Notes: generated by a model from the letters alone, not told the origin. Numbered from the stretch's first letter, positions 1 through 7,391 are shown. The stretch: 7,556 bases of DNA from DATBLQ01 sp036555325 (GCA_036555325.1 DATBLQ010000067.1:1-7556), one strand, 5' to 3'. Numbers and translations are program-made.

Positions 1-706
1 GAACTCAAGCCTTTGGGCGGTTGCAACGACGGCCGCTTCCAATGGGTCGGTCAACGCGATGCATGACAGCTTCACACCGCTGGGAGGCATGATTCCGATT
101 ATCATGATGGAGCTGGGCGAGATTATCTATGGCGGTGTCGGCTCGGGCCTCTATGGCATATTGCTCATGGTCATCGTGGCGGTGTTCGTTGCTGGGCTCA
201 TGGTCGGCCGTACGCCTGAATATCTCGGTAAGAAAATCGAGGCGAAAGAGGTCAAGATGGCGATGCTCGCCATACTGATCCTTCCCTTATCGATGCTCGC
301 TTTCACCGCTGTTTCCGTTGTGGCGCCTTTTGGCCTTTCCAGCATTCAGGACCCTGGTCCTCATGGATTCAGCGAGGTCCTCTATCTCTATACGTCGCAG
401 ACAGCTAACAACGGATCCGCTTTTGCCGGCTTCACGGGCAACACGCTCTGGTACAATACAACCGGCGGCATCGCCATGCTGGTCGGTCGCTACTTCGTGA
501 TCATTCCGATGATGGCGATAGCGGGCTCGCTCGTCGCTAAAAAGGTTGTTCCGCCTTCTGCCGGCACCTTTCCGACGCATGGTGGCCTGTTCGTTGGCTT
601 GTTGGTCGGCGTAATCATCATTATCGGCGGCCTCACCTTTTTCCCAGCGCTTGCCCTTGGGCCGATCGCTGAGCATTACGCAATGCTGGCGAAGACTTTG
701 TTCTGA
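1..706 (+). CDS. kdpA: KdpA, potassium-transporting ATPase channel subunit (5' truncated by window edge)
   Basis: KdpA is the membrane subunit of the KdpFABC pump that binds and selects K+; it belongs to the superfamily of K+ transporters with four M1-P-M2 repeats. The frame is open from the left edge (first full codon at base 2) to TGA at 704-706, giving 234 residues, about the last 40% of a protein usually near 560-570 aa. Two pore-loop signatures are visible: ATTAASNGSVNAMHDS (bases 23-70), matching the third selectivity loop, and ANNGSAFAG (404-430), matching the fourth. Hydrophobic membrane segments surround them, and the family motifs GRTPEYLGKKIE and GPHGFSEVLY are present, as is the C-terminal FPALALGPIAEH. 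The ATG at base 59 is internal to the gene, not its start. kdpB follows after 19 bp, consistent with an operon. The kdp promoter and any kdpF would lie upstream, out of view. Confidence 0.97.
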   Translation, partial: NSSLWAVATTAASNGSVNAMHDSFTPLGGMIPIIMMELGEIIYGGVGSGLYGILLMVIVAVFVAGLMVGRTPEYLGKKIEAKEVKMAMLAILILPLSMLAFTAVSVVAPFGLSSIQDPGPHGFSEVLYLYTSQTANNGSAFAGFTGNTLWYNTTGGIAMLVGRYFVIIPMMAIAGSLVAKKVVPPSAGTFPTHGGLFVGLLVGVIIIIGGLTFFPALALGPIAEHYAMLAKTLF

Positions 707-712
707 TTCCTC

Positions 713-717
713 TGGAG
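713..717 (+). promoter_or_regulatory. Ribosome binding site of kdpB
   Basis: TGGAG lies 8 bases before ATG 726. This favours 726 over the upstream in-frame ATG at 651, which lies inside kdpA and would add 25 residues unlike any KdpB N-terminus. Confidence 0.7.
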
Positions 718-725
718 CTACCGCA

Positions 726-2828
726 ATGGACACGTCCAAACTCCGTAAACGCACGCCGGTCTCCACCCTGACGGATCCCAAGATCATTGGACCCGCTATC
801 CGCGCAGCGTTCGTGAAGCTCAAGCCCCGGTCAATGATGAAGAACCCCGTCATGTTCGTCGTGGAGGTTGTGGCAGCCCTCACCACGGTTATCTTGCTTC
901 GTGATCTGGCAATAGGGAGTGACACTCTAGGCTTTACCTTTCAAATCGTGTTTTGGCTGTGGCTGACAGTGCTGTTTGCCAATTTCGCCGAAGCGGTTGC
1001 TGAAGGTCGTGGCAAGGCACAGGCCGACTTCCTTCGACAGATGAGAACAGAAACCAGGGCCAAGCGAGTCGTTCTGCCCGACAACTATGAAGTATACGAA
1101 GGAGTACCGGCCGAAGATCTTGAGCCCGGTGATGTCGTTGTTGTTGAAGCGGGTGACATTGTTCCTGGCGATGGGGAGGTGATCGAGGGAATGGCATCCG
1201 TCAATGAGGCGGCAATTACCGGAGAATCTGCTCCTGTCATCAGAGAGGCCGGGGGCGACCGGTCAGCCGTTACCGGCGGAACCACTGTCATTTCCGACAA
1301 GATCGTCGTGCGCATTACCTCATCCAAAGGCTCATCATTTCTCGACCGGATGATTGCTTTGGTCGAAGGCGCTCGGCGTCAGAAAACGCCTAACGAGATC
1401 GCCCTCAATATCCTTCTTGCTGGGATGACCCTCATCTTTGTCTTTGCCACCGCCACTATCCCAAGCTTTGTTGCATATGCTGGAGGAGTTGTTCCCATTG
1501 TGGTGGTGGTAGCGCTTTTTGTCACTCTTATACCGACCACGATTGGCGCACTTCTCTCGGCCATCGGCATAGCGGGTATGGACCGGCTCGTCCGTTTTAA
1601 TGTGCTGGCCACGTCTGGACGAGCAGTCGAGGCAGCAGGCGACGTCGATACGCTCCTGCTCGACAAAACGGGAACCATTACCTTGGGTGATCGCCAAGCT
1701 ACCGAGTTTAAGCCGCTGCGCGGTGTAAGCGAACAGGAATTGGCGGACGCGGCGCAACTGGCTTCGTTGGCCGATGAGACACCCGAAGGGCGAAGTATCG
1801 TGGTGCTTGCCAAGAACAAATATGCCATCAGGGGCAGAGACCTGTCCGAACTCCGTGCAACATTTATCCCGTTTGCGGCGCAGACCCGCATGAGCGGCGT
1901 AGAAATCGGCAAGTCCTGGATCAGAAAGGGTGCCGTCGATGCGATAGTCAGCTTTCTCAATGACCAGACAGCTAAGACTGTATCAACTGCATCGCCGCTG
2001 GTTAGTACTGAGGCTGTTCGTGAGGTGCATGCTCTTGCCGAGGAAATTTCAAAATCCGGTGGCACCCCGTTGGCGGTAGCCAAGGACGGCAAGTTGCTTG
2101 GCGTCGTTCACCTCAAGGATATTGTGAAAGGCAGAATTCGAGAGCGTTTCGCCGAGCTTCGGCGCATGGGAATCCGTACGGTGATGATTACGGGCGATAA
2201 TCCCGTTACGGCCGCCGCCATTGCAGCTGAGGCCGGAGTTGATGACTTCCTCGCGCAGGCCACCCCGGAGCATAAGCTGAAGCTTATTCGCGATGAACAG
2301 GCGAAGGGCAGACTTGTAGCGATGTGCGGGGATGGCACCAATGATGCGCCGGCGCTTGCGCAAGCCGACGTTGGCGTGGCTATGAACACCGGCACTCAGG
2401 CGGCGCGCGAAGCCGGCAATATGGTGGATCTCGATTCCAATCCGACCAAGCTCATCGAGATCGTTGAGATCGGCAAACAGCTGCTCATGACCCGCGGCGC
2501 TCTCACCACCTTCTCGATTGCCAATGACGTGGCCAAATACTTCGCCATTATTCCAGCCATGTTTCTGGCTTTCTACCCGCAACTGCAGGCGCTCAACATC
2601 ATGAACCTGTCGACCCCGCAAAGCGCGATTCTTTCGGCAATCATCTTCAACGCACTGATAATAATTGCGCTTATCCCGTTAGCTCTGAAGGGAGTCGCCT
2701 ATCGTCCAATTGGGGCCGGGCCATTGCTATTGCGCAACCTCCTGGTTTACGGACTGGGCGGTATCATCGTTCCCTTCATCGGCATCAAGGCTGTGGACCT
2801 TGCCGTTTCGGCCCTTCAACTCGCTTAA
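726..2828 (+). CDS. kdpB: KdpB, potassium-transporting P-type ATPase catalytic subunit
   Basis: KdpB hydrolyses ATP to drive K+ import through KdpFABC in the inner membrane. The 700-aa length is close to the family norm. Visible in order are: TM2 region FANFAEAVAEGRGKAQ; actuator-domain TGES (about residues 165-168); TM4 motif PTTIGALLSAIGIAGM; phosphorylation motif DKTGT with acceptor Asp about residue 313; nucleotide-binding-domain KGAVDAI (Lys about 401); MITGDN; GDGTNDAP (about 535-542); and the TM5 IANDVAKYF segment with the charged pair Asp~601/Lys~604, which in E. coli KdpB (D583/K586) takes part in ion coupling. The start at 726 is supported by TGGAG 8 bases upstream and by the N-terminus TDPKIIGPAIRAAFVKL, which resembles other KdpB proteins. 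The TGES serine matches E. coli Ser162, whose phosphorylation inhibits the pump at high K+. Nothing essential is missing. It lies between kdpA (19-bp gap) and kdpC (10-bp gap). Confidence 0.99.
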   Translation: MDTSKLRKRTPVSTLTDPKIIGPAIRAAFVKLKPRSMMKNPVMFVVEVVAALTTVILLRDLAIGSDTLGFTFQIVFWLWLTVLFANFAEAVAEGRGKAQADFLRQMRTETRAKRVVLPDNYEVYEGVPAEDLEPGDVVVVEAGDIVPGDGEVIEGMASVNEAAITGESAPVIREAGGDRSAVTGGTTVISDKIVVRITSSKGSSFLDRMIALVEGARRQKTPNEIALNILLAGMTLIFVFATATIPSFVAYAGGVVPIVVVVALFVTLIPTTIGALLSAIGIAGMDRLVRFNVLATSGRAVEAAGDVDTLLLDKTGTITLGDRQATEFKPLRGVSEQELADAAQLASLADETPEGRSIVVLAKNKYAIRGRDLSELRATFIPFAAQTRMSGVEIGKSWIRKGAVDAIVSFLNDQTAKTVSTASPLVSTEAVREVHALAEEISKSGGTPLAVAKDGKLLGVVHLKDIVKGRIRERFAELRRMGIRTVMITGDNPVTAAAIAAEAGVDDFLAQATPEHKLKLIRDEQAKGRLVAMCGDGTNDAPALAQADVGVAMNTGTQAAREAGNMVDLDSNPTKLIEIVEIGKQLLMTRGALTTFSIANDVAKYFAIIPAMFLAFYPQLQALNIMNLSTPQSAILSAIIFNALIIIALIPLALKGVAYRPIGAGPLLLRNLLVYGLGGIIVPFIGIKAVDLAVSALQLA

Positions 2829-2831
2829 GGA
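2827..2831 (+). promoter_or_regulatory. Ribosome binding site of kdpC, overlapping kdpB stop
   Basis: AAGGA overlaps the kdpB TAA (2826-2828) and lies 7 bases before ATG 2839. This selects 2839 over the in-frame ATG at 2710 inside kdpB and suggests translational coupling of kdpB and kdpC. Confidence 0.65.
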
Positions 2832-2838
2832 AAGAGTG

Positions 2839-3411
2839 ATGCTCAACCAGCTCCGCTCAGCGCTTGTCCTGATTGTGTTGTTCACGATCATCACCGGTCT
2901 ACTTTATCCATTTGCAGTTACTGGCATTGCCCAAGTGCTGTTCCCGCATCAGGCCAACGGCAGCCTTATTACGCGTGATGGCATCGTGGTTGGCTCTGAA
3001 TTGATGGGACAGAGCTTCGCCAGTGACCGGTATTTTCACGCTCGACCGTCGGCAACTGGTCCCGACCCCTATAATGCTGCCGCCACTTCCGGCTCGAATT
3101 TCGGGCCGACAAGCAAGGCTCTTATCACGCGGTTGCAGGGCGATGTCGACAAACGAAAGAGCGAGAACCCCAATGCGAATGTCCCGACCGATCTGGTGAC
3201 GGCCTCGGGGAGCGGGCTCGACCCTCACATATCGCCGGCCGCTGCGTTCTTTCAGGTGCCTCGGGTGGCGAGCTCCCGCCAGATTCCTGAGGATCGTTTG
3301 CGCCAGCTGATCAATGAGAATACCCAAGGCCGCGTCCTCGGAATTCTTGGCGAACCTCGCGTGAATGTGCTCATGTTGAATCTGGCACTGGACCGCATTG
3401 CCGTCCCGTAG
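2839..3411 (+). CDS. kdpC: KdpC, potassium-transporting ATPase accessory subunit
   Basis: KdpC is the single-span periplasm-facing subunit of KdpFABC, thought to stabilise the complex and raise its apparent affinity. The protein is 190 aa, the same length as E. coli KdpC. It has one N-terminal transmembrane helix (about residues 7-32, ending in QVLF) and then the conserved soluble part: GSELMGQSF (52-60), YFHARPSA (65-72), YNAAATSGSNFGPTS (78-92), DLVTASGSGLDPHISPAAA (118-136, the most conserved KdpC block) and GEPRVNVLMLNLALD (171-185). ATG 2839 is used because it follows a good ribosome binding site and gives the canonical MLNQLRSALVL beginning. A GTG codon directly precedes it, so a start one codon earlier is possible. 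It ends with TAG at 3409-3411. Unlike E. coli, where kdpD follows with almost no space, a 107-bp gap separates it from kdpD. Confidence 0.98.
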   Translation: MLNQLRSALVLIVLFTIITGLLYPFAVTGIAQVLFPHQANGSLITRDGIVVGSELMGQSFASDRYFHARPSATGPDPYNAAATSGSNFGPTSKALITRLQGDVDKRKSENPNANVPTDLVTASGSGLDPHISPAAAFFQVPRVASSRQIPEDRLRQLINENTQGRVLGILGEPRVNVLMLNLALDRIAVP

Positions 3412-3518
3412 CGTAATAGTCACACCTATCGTGGTAGAGGTGCTATCTCGCTAAACAGCGCTCCGGCACGCTAGAATGGGTGGCAGTGATGAAAGGCAAA
3501 CACCTCCTACTTTAAGCG
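3412..3518 (+). promoter_or_regulatory. kdpC-kdpD intergenic leader with competing inverted repeats
   Basis: AGGTG at 3438-3442 can pair with either of two CACCT copies. The first is 3423-3427 (5-bp stem, 10-base loop). The second is 3501-3505, where pairing extends as GTAG 3434-3437 with CTAC 3507-3510 to a 9-bp stem with one bulged C at 3506, ending 8 bases before the kdpD ATG. There is no T-run, so this is not an ordinary terminator. TAGAAT at 3472-3477 resembles a -10 box, but I see no convincing -35 box. There is no Shine-Dalgarno at normal distance from kdpD; GAAAGG 3491-3496 is 22 bases away. A regulatory role is inference from these pairings only. Confidence 0.35.
3489..3515 (+). other. 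Possible 8-codon upstream ORF, in frame with kdpD
   Basis: ATG 3489 opens a short frame coding for MKGKHLLL and closing at TAA 3513-3515, three bases before the kdpD ATG and in the same frame. GGTG at 3479-3482 could serve as a weak ribosome binding site. The TAA blocks any upstream extension of kdpD, which fixes 3519 as its earliest possible start. If translated, this ORF could load kdpD by termination-reinitiation, since kdpD lacks a clear ribosome binding site of its own. Such short frames are common by chance, so the case rests only on position. Confidence 0.25.
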
Positions 3519-6239
3519 ATGCCAAAACAACTAGCCAGTCGAGAGAAACGACCCTCGCCCGAAGCCCTTCTTGAAGCTGCGAGACGGGAAGATGCTCATG
3601 TCGGTAAGCTAAGAATTTTTGTTGGCGCGGCACCTGGTGTTGGCAAAACTTATGCGATGCTTGAGACTGCCCGGGCGCGCAAGCGCGATGGGTATGACAT
3701 CGTCGTAGGCGTGGTGGAGGCACATGGCAGAAAAGAGACGGAAGCGCTTTTGCAAGGGCTGGAAATCATTCCCCGACGACGGATCGACCATAAGGGTCGA
3801 TGGATTGAGGAGATGGATCTCGATGCCATCATCGCTCGCCGCCCGCAGATCGCCCTTGTCGATGAGCTCGCTCACACGAACGCGCAAGGCAGTCGCCATC
3901 CCAAGCGCTATCTCGATGTGGAGGAGTTGCTGCAGCAAGGTATTGACGTCTATACCACCGTCAACATCCAACACATTGAAAGCCTTAACGATATTGTTGC
4001 CCAAATAACCCATGTACGGGTTCGCGAAACCGTTCCTGATACGGTCTTCGATCGTGCTGATTCCATCGAACTGGCCGATCTCACGCCCGAGGATCTGATT
4101 CAGCGGCTCAAGGAGGGTAAGGTCTATGTTCCTTCGCAGGCTCAACGTGCACTGGAACACTTTTTCTCACCCGCCAACCTGACCGCGCTGCGCGAGCTTG
4201 CCCTGCGCCGCACTGCCGAGCGGGTAGACGAGCAGCTGCTTACCGAATTGCAAGCGAAGGCAATTCCTGGCCCTTGGGCGGCAGGGGAACGTCTTCTGGT
4301 CTGTCTCAATGAAGATCCGCGTGCGGCTGGACTTGTGCGCTTCACCAGACGTATGGCCGACCGTCTGCATGCGTCGTGGACGGCATTGTACGTCGAGACG
4401 CGCCGCAGCCTTCAGCTTTCGGAAGAGGAGCGGGATCGCATAGCGGACACTCTTCGCTTGGTACAGGCGCTTGGCGGCGAGCCGATGACCATTCCGGGAG
4501 GTGACCAAAGAATAGCTGACGATGTGATTGCCTATGCCCAGTCAAACAACATCACGCAAATTATCATAGGAAAATCGAGCCGTTCGCGTTGGTTCGAGAT
4601 ACTGCATGGTTCGGTAGTGCACGACCTCGTGCGCCGAGCCGGGAACATCAGCGTTCACGTCATTGCAGGCGAGGAACTGGCGGTCGACCTCATTCCCAAG
4701 AAGACGGTAACGCCAGGCCAGAAGACTCAGCCCTTCGATATTCGTCCCTATGCGTTCGCGCTTCTGGCCGTCGCTTCCGCAGCTGCCTCTGGCATGACGC
4801 TGTGGGAATGGCTGGGTATCGAGAACATTGATCTCCTGTTTCTGATTGGAATTGTTGCGATTGCGGTGCGCTACGGCCTGTGGCCCTCGCTTTTTGCCAG
4901 CGTCGTGTCGGCACTTTCATACAATCTGTTCTTCACCGAGCCCTATTTTACTTTCGCGATTTCGGACACGAAGAATGTCATAGCGGTAGTGTTTTTTACG
5001 ATAGTGGCGATCGCGGTGTCCAATGTTGCAGCGCGAGCCCGCACTTATGCTGTTGCAGCGATGACTCGGGTGCGCACGAGCGAATCCCTGTTCTCCTTTA
5101 GCCGAAAACTAGCTGGAGCCGGCACTCTCGATGATGTCCTCTGGGCAACCGCCTATCAGACGGCTCTCATGCTCAAGGTTCGAGTTGTGCTGCTCCTGCC
5201 AGACAATGGCTCAATTGCAGTGAAAGCGGGCTATCCACCGGAAGACGTTCTGGATGATGCTGATCTTGCTGCTGCGAAATGGGCTTGGCAAAACAACCGC
5301 GTTGCGGGACGCGGCTCGGATACGCTCCCAGGTGCTAAGCGACTGTTTCTACCCATGCGCACTGGTCGCGGTCTCGTCGGTGTTTTGGGCATTGACCGTG
5401 AGGAGCCGGGTCCCATGCTCACCCCCGATGTGCGGCGATTGCTTGACGCCCTGATCGATCAGGGGGCGCTGGCAATCGAACGCGTGCACCTCGTCGAGGA
5501 CATGGCTCGTGTGAGCCGCACAATGGAGACTGAACGTTTGCGCTCAGCCCTTCTCACCTCGATCTCCCACGACCTCAAGACACCTCTCGCAGTTGTTATC
5601 GGGGCAGCCAGCACTTTGCGCGATCTATCAACCAAATTGTCGAAGGATGAAAGGACGGATCTCTTGGCTACCGTGATTGAGGAATCGGAACGACTCAATC
5701 AATTCATCGCGAACTTGCTGGATATGACGAAGCTGGAATCAGGTGCCGTCTTGCCGAACATGGCTCTTCATGATCTTGGAGAGATTATCGGCAGTGCACT
5801 CAGACGTGCGGACAAGATACTTTCAGCGCACAAGATTGAACTGCAGCTAGCGCCAGACCTGCTGGTGGACGTTGATGCCGTACTTTTCGAGCAAGTTCTG
5901 TTCAATCTTCTCGACAACGCTGCAAAGTATGCTCCGCCGGGGTCCACAGTTACAATTCGCAGCTGGCGTGATGCGGACGCTTTGTACATCCAGCTCATCG
6001 ACGAAGGCGATGGTATTCCGCCCGACGAGTTAGAGCATATCTTTGATAAGTTTCACCGCGTTCAGAAGTCCGATCAGGTACGCGCGGGCACCGGCCTGGG
6101 GCTGGCGATCTCTCGCGGTTTTATGGAAGCCATGTATGGGACAATCGCTGCCGCCAATCGCTCGGACCGCAGGGGCGCTGTTTTCACGATCAAGCTGCCA
6201 GTGCCGGCAAAATCGAAACGGGTAGGTGCTGCCCCATGA
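3519..6239 (+). CDS. kdpD: KdpD, sensor histidine kinase for K+ limitation/osmotic stress
   Basis: KdpD is an inner-membrane sensor kinase that phosphorylates KdpE when K+ is limiting. At 906 aa it is near the usual ~900. Domains in order: N-terminal KdpD domain with Walker A GAAPGVGKT (residues 36-44), Walker-B-like VDELAHTN (Asp115), SRHPKRY and TTVNIQHIESLND; universal-stress-protein domain (about 257-380) with GKSSRSRWFEILHGSVV; four closely spaced membrane helices (about 411-505); GAF-like region (about 523-665); HisKA with SISHDLKTPL, phospho-His about 684; and HATPase with the N box FNLLDNAAKYAP (Asn796, Asn800), G1 DEGDGIPPDE (828 on) and G2 GTGLGLAIS (857-865). All kinase boxes are intact. 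An in-frame TAA at 3513 rules out an earlier start, and the sequence before Walker A resembles other proteobacterial KdpD proteins. No normally spaced ribosome binding site is visible. The stop overlaps the kdpE start (ATGA). Confidence 0.98.
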   Translation: MPKQLASREKRPSPEALLEAARREDAHVGKLRIFVGAAPGVGKTYAMLETARARKRDGYDIVVGVVEAHGRKETEALLQGLEIIPRRRIDHKGRWIEEMDLDAIIARRPQIALVDELAHTNAQGSRHPKRYLDVEELLQQGIDVYTTVNIQHIESLNDIVAQITHVRVRETVPDTVFDRADSIELADLTPEDLIQRLKEGKVYVPSQAQRALEHFFSPANLTALRELALRRTAERVDEQLLTELQAKAIPGPWAAGERLLVCLNEDPRAAGLVRFTRRMADRLHASWTALYVETRRSLQLSEEERDRIADTLRLVQALGGEPMTIPGGDQRIADDVIAYAQSNNITQIIIGKSSRSRWFEILHGSVVHDLVRRAGNISVHVIAGEELAVDLIPKKTVTPGQKTQPFDIRPYAFALLAVASAAASGMTLWEWLGIENIDLLFLIGIVAIAVRYGLWPSLFASVVSALSYNLFFTEPYFTFAISDTKNVIAVVFFTIVAIAVSNVAARARTYAVAAMTRVRTSESLFSFSRKLAGAGTLDDVLWATAYQTALMLKVRVVLLLPDNGSIAVKAGYPPEDVLDDADLAAAKWAWQNNRVAGRGSDTLPGAKRLFLPMRTGRGLVGVLGIDREEPGPMLTPDVRRLLDALIDQGALAIERVHLVEDMARVSRTMETERLRSALLTSISHDLKTPLAVVIGAASTLRDLSTKLSKDERTDLLATVIEESERLNQFIANLLDMTKLESGAVLPNMALHDLGEIIGSALRRADKILSAHKIELQLAPDLLVDVDAVLFEQVLFNLLDNAAKYAPPGSTVTIRSWRDADALYIQLIDEGDGIPPDELEHIFDKFHRVQKSDQVRAGTGLGLAISRGFMEAMYGTIAAANRSDRRGAVFTIKLPVPAKSKRVGAAP

Positions 6240-6931
6240 AGGTCGGTATACTCAAAGTGCTGGTAATCGACGACGAACCGCCCATTCGCAAGCTTCTGCG
6301 CATGGGCTTAAGCACCCAGGGTTATCAGGTTATTGAGGCGTCCAACGGAGCAACTGCCTTACGCCTGCTTGAAGAGAACCCCAGCCTCATCATACTTGAT
6401 CTCGGACTCCCGGATATTGCGGGGCTGGAGCTTTTGCGAATGATTCGGGATAGGGACGAAACTGTGCCAGTCATCGTTCTTTCAAGTCGCGAGGATGAGT
6501 TGGGCAAGGTCCAGGCACTCGATCTTGGGGCAGATGATTACGTTACCAAGCCTTTTGGCATGAACGAACTCTTCGCCAGAGTGCGGGCTGCCCTGCGCCA
6601 TAAGCTGCAGATTCACGGTGAGCGGCCGATCTTCCGGGCAGGTAATCTATCAGTTGATTTGGTAAGACGTATTGTCAAACTGCATGACAACGAAGTGAGG
6701 TTGTCACCCAAGGAATACGAGCTGCTCCGCGTTCTGGTCCAAAACGCCGGCAAGGTGTTGACCCACGGTTTTTTGATCAAGCAACTTTGGACTGACATGA
6801 CCGACCCCCAATACTTGAGGGTCTATGTGCGCCAGCTTAGGCAAAAAATCGAGGATGATCCCGAGCAGCCAAAATACCTCCTAACTGAAACCGGCATCGG
6901 TTACCGATTGCGCGAGCAGGAGCCAGTCTAG
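6236..6931 (+). CDS. kdpE: KdpE, OmpR/PhoB-family response regulator of the kdp operon
   Basis: KdpE is the cytoplasmic partner of KdpD; phosphorylated KdpE activates kdp transcription. The protein is 231 aa, near the usual length. The receiver domain (about residues 7-120) has the acidic pair in VIDDEPP (Asp12-Asp13), phosphoacceptor Asp55 in IILDLGLPD, the switch serine in VIVLSSRED (about Ser83) and Lys105 in DYVTKPFG. The C-terminal winged-helix DNA-binding domain (about 131-228) has LSPKEYELLRVLVQNAGKVLT, PQYLRVYVRQLRQKIE (recognition helix region) and TETGIGYRL. The ATG overlaps the kdpD TGA by four bases, indicating translational coupling. TAGGTG about 10 bases upstream could act as ribosome binding site. 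A ptsN-like gene starts 3 bp after its stop. Its operator is expected upstream of kdpA and is not in the window. Confidence 0.98.
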   Translation: MKVGILKVLVIDDEPPIRKLLRMGLSTQGYQVIEASNGATALRLLEENPSLIILDLGLPDIAGLELLRMIRDRDETVPVIVLSSREDELGKVQALDLGADDYVTKPFGMNELFARVRAALRHKLQIHGERPIFRAGNLSVDLVRRIVKLHDNEVRLSPKEYELLRVLVQNAGKVLTHGFLIKQLWTDMTDPQYLRVYVRQLRQKIEDDPEQPKYLLTETGIGYRLREQEPV

Positions 6932-6934
6932 CCA

Positions 6935-7384
6935 ATGGAAATAAAAGACTTCCTGTCGCCGTCAGATGTAGATGTCGACTTGCGAGCAAATGACAAAGCC
7001 CAGCTGCTGAATGATCTATCGGTACGAGCTGCAGCTGCCCTCAAGTTGGATACGAAGGTGGTGGCTGGAGAAATTCTGAAACGGGAGGGGTTAGGGTCAA
7101 CGGGCATGGGGGAGGGCGTGGCAATCCCCCATTCACGAATTGCAGGATTGAATAGACCCTATGGAATTCTCGCCCGCCTTAGAAAACCGATTGCTTTTGA
7201 TGCGATCGATGGAGCGCCGGTCGATGTCGTGTTTTTTCTTCTTTTACCCGAAGGTTCCCACGGCGAGCAGCTAAATGCGCTGGCGGCCGTTGCACGCAAA
7301 TTGCGGGACAAAAGCACGGTAAAAGAGATCCGAAACGCTAGCAGTAGTGCCACACTTTACTCTTCGATCATAGAGAATCGGTAG
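6935..7384 (+). CDS. ptsN: PTS EIIA component, nitrogen/fructose type (PtsN-like, EIIA-Ntr paralog)
   Basis: This 149-aa soluble protein matches the PTS EIIA type-2 (mannitol/fructose/Ntr) fold in a stand-alone form, as in EIIA-Ntr. The phosphorylatable histidine is His66 in GSTGMGEGVAIPHSR. Other family blocks are the opening MEIKDFLSPSDVDVDLRAND, LARLRKPIAFDAIDGAPVD (the counterpart of E. coli PIAFDAIDNQPVD) and VVFFLLLPEG. EIIA-Ntr receives phosphate from NPr and mainly regulates; in E. coli its dephosphorylated form binds KdpD and the K+ transporter subunit TrkA. Lying 3 bp behind kdpE, with AGGAG at 6918-6922 (12 bases before ATG), it is very likely cotranscribed with kdpDE. Housekeeping ptsN usually sits near rpoN and has PHGK or PHGR after the histidine. 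This copy has PHSR, so it is probably a second, kdp-dedicated paralog. The gene symbol is by family; the dedicated role is inference. No EIIB or EIIC is present here. Confidence 0.9.
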   Translation: MEIKDFLSPSDVDVDLRANDKAQLLNDLSVRAAAALKLDTKVVAGEILKREGLGSTGMGEGVAIPHSRIAGLNRPYGILARLRKPIAFDAIDGAPVDVVFFLLLPEGSHGEQLNALAAVARKLRDKSTVKEIRNASSSATLYSSIIENR

Positions 7385-7391
7385 GGTATTA

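Noticed and set aside
651..725. Upstream ATG extension of kdpB
   Set aside because: It would overlap the end of kdpA and add 25 residues not typical of KdpB; ATG 726 has a ribosome binding site and a canonical N-terminus.
287..925. Long - strand open frame (212 codons) opposite kdpA/kdpB
   Set aside because: It has no recognisable protein motif and lies antisense to two strongly conserved genes. Its low-complexity, Arg-rich content is typical of a shadow frame.
1379..2092. Long - strand open frame (237 codons) inside kdpB
   Set aside because: The composition is Ser/Ala/Thr/Arg-rich with no domain signature, and it is fully antisense to the KdpB catalytic core; a shadow of codon bias.
2049..2621. 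- strand open frame (190 codons) inside kdpB
   Set aside because: It has no motif and no plausible independent context; antisense shadow.
2710..2838. Upstream ATG extension of kdpC
   Set aside because: It overlaps kdpB and adds 43 residues before the normal N-terminal helix; ATG 2839 gives exactly the family length.
3423..3442. Hairpin after kdpC as a rho-independent terminator
   Set aside because: The stem is only 5 bp with a 10-base loop and no following T-run. It is kept only as part of a possible leader structure.
3476..3571. ATG 3476 frame running about 31 codons across the kdpD start in another frame
   Set aside because: It has no known resemblance, overlaps the KdpD N-terminus and offers no sign of a frameshifted longer KdpD.
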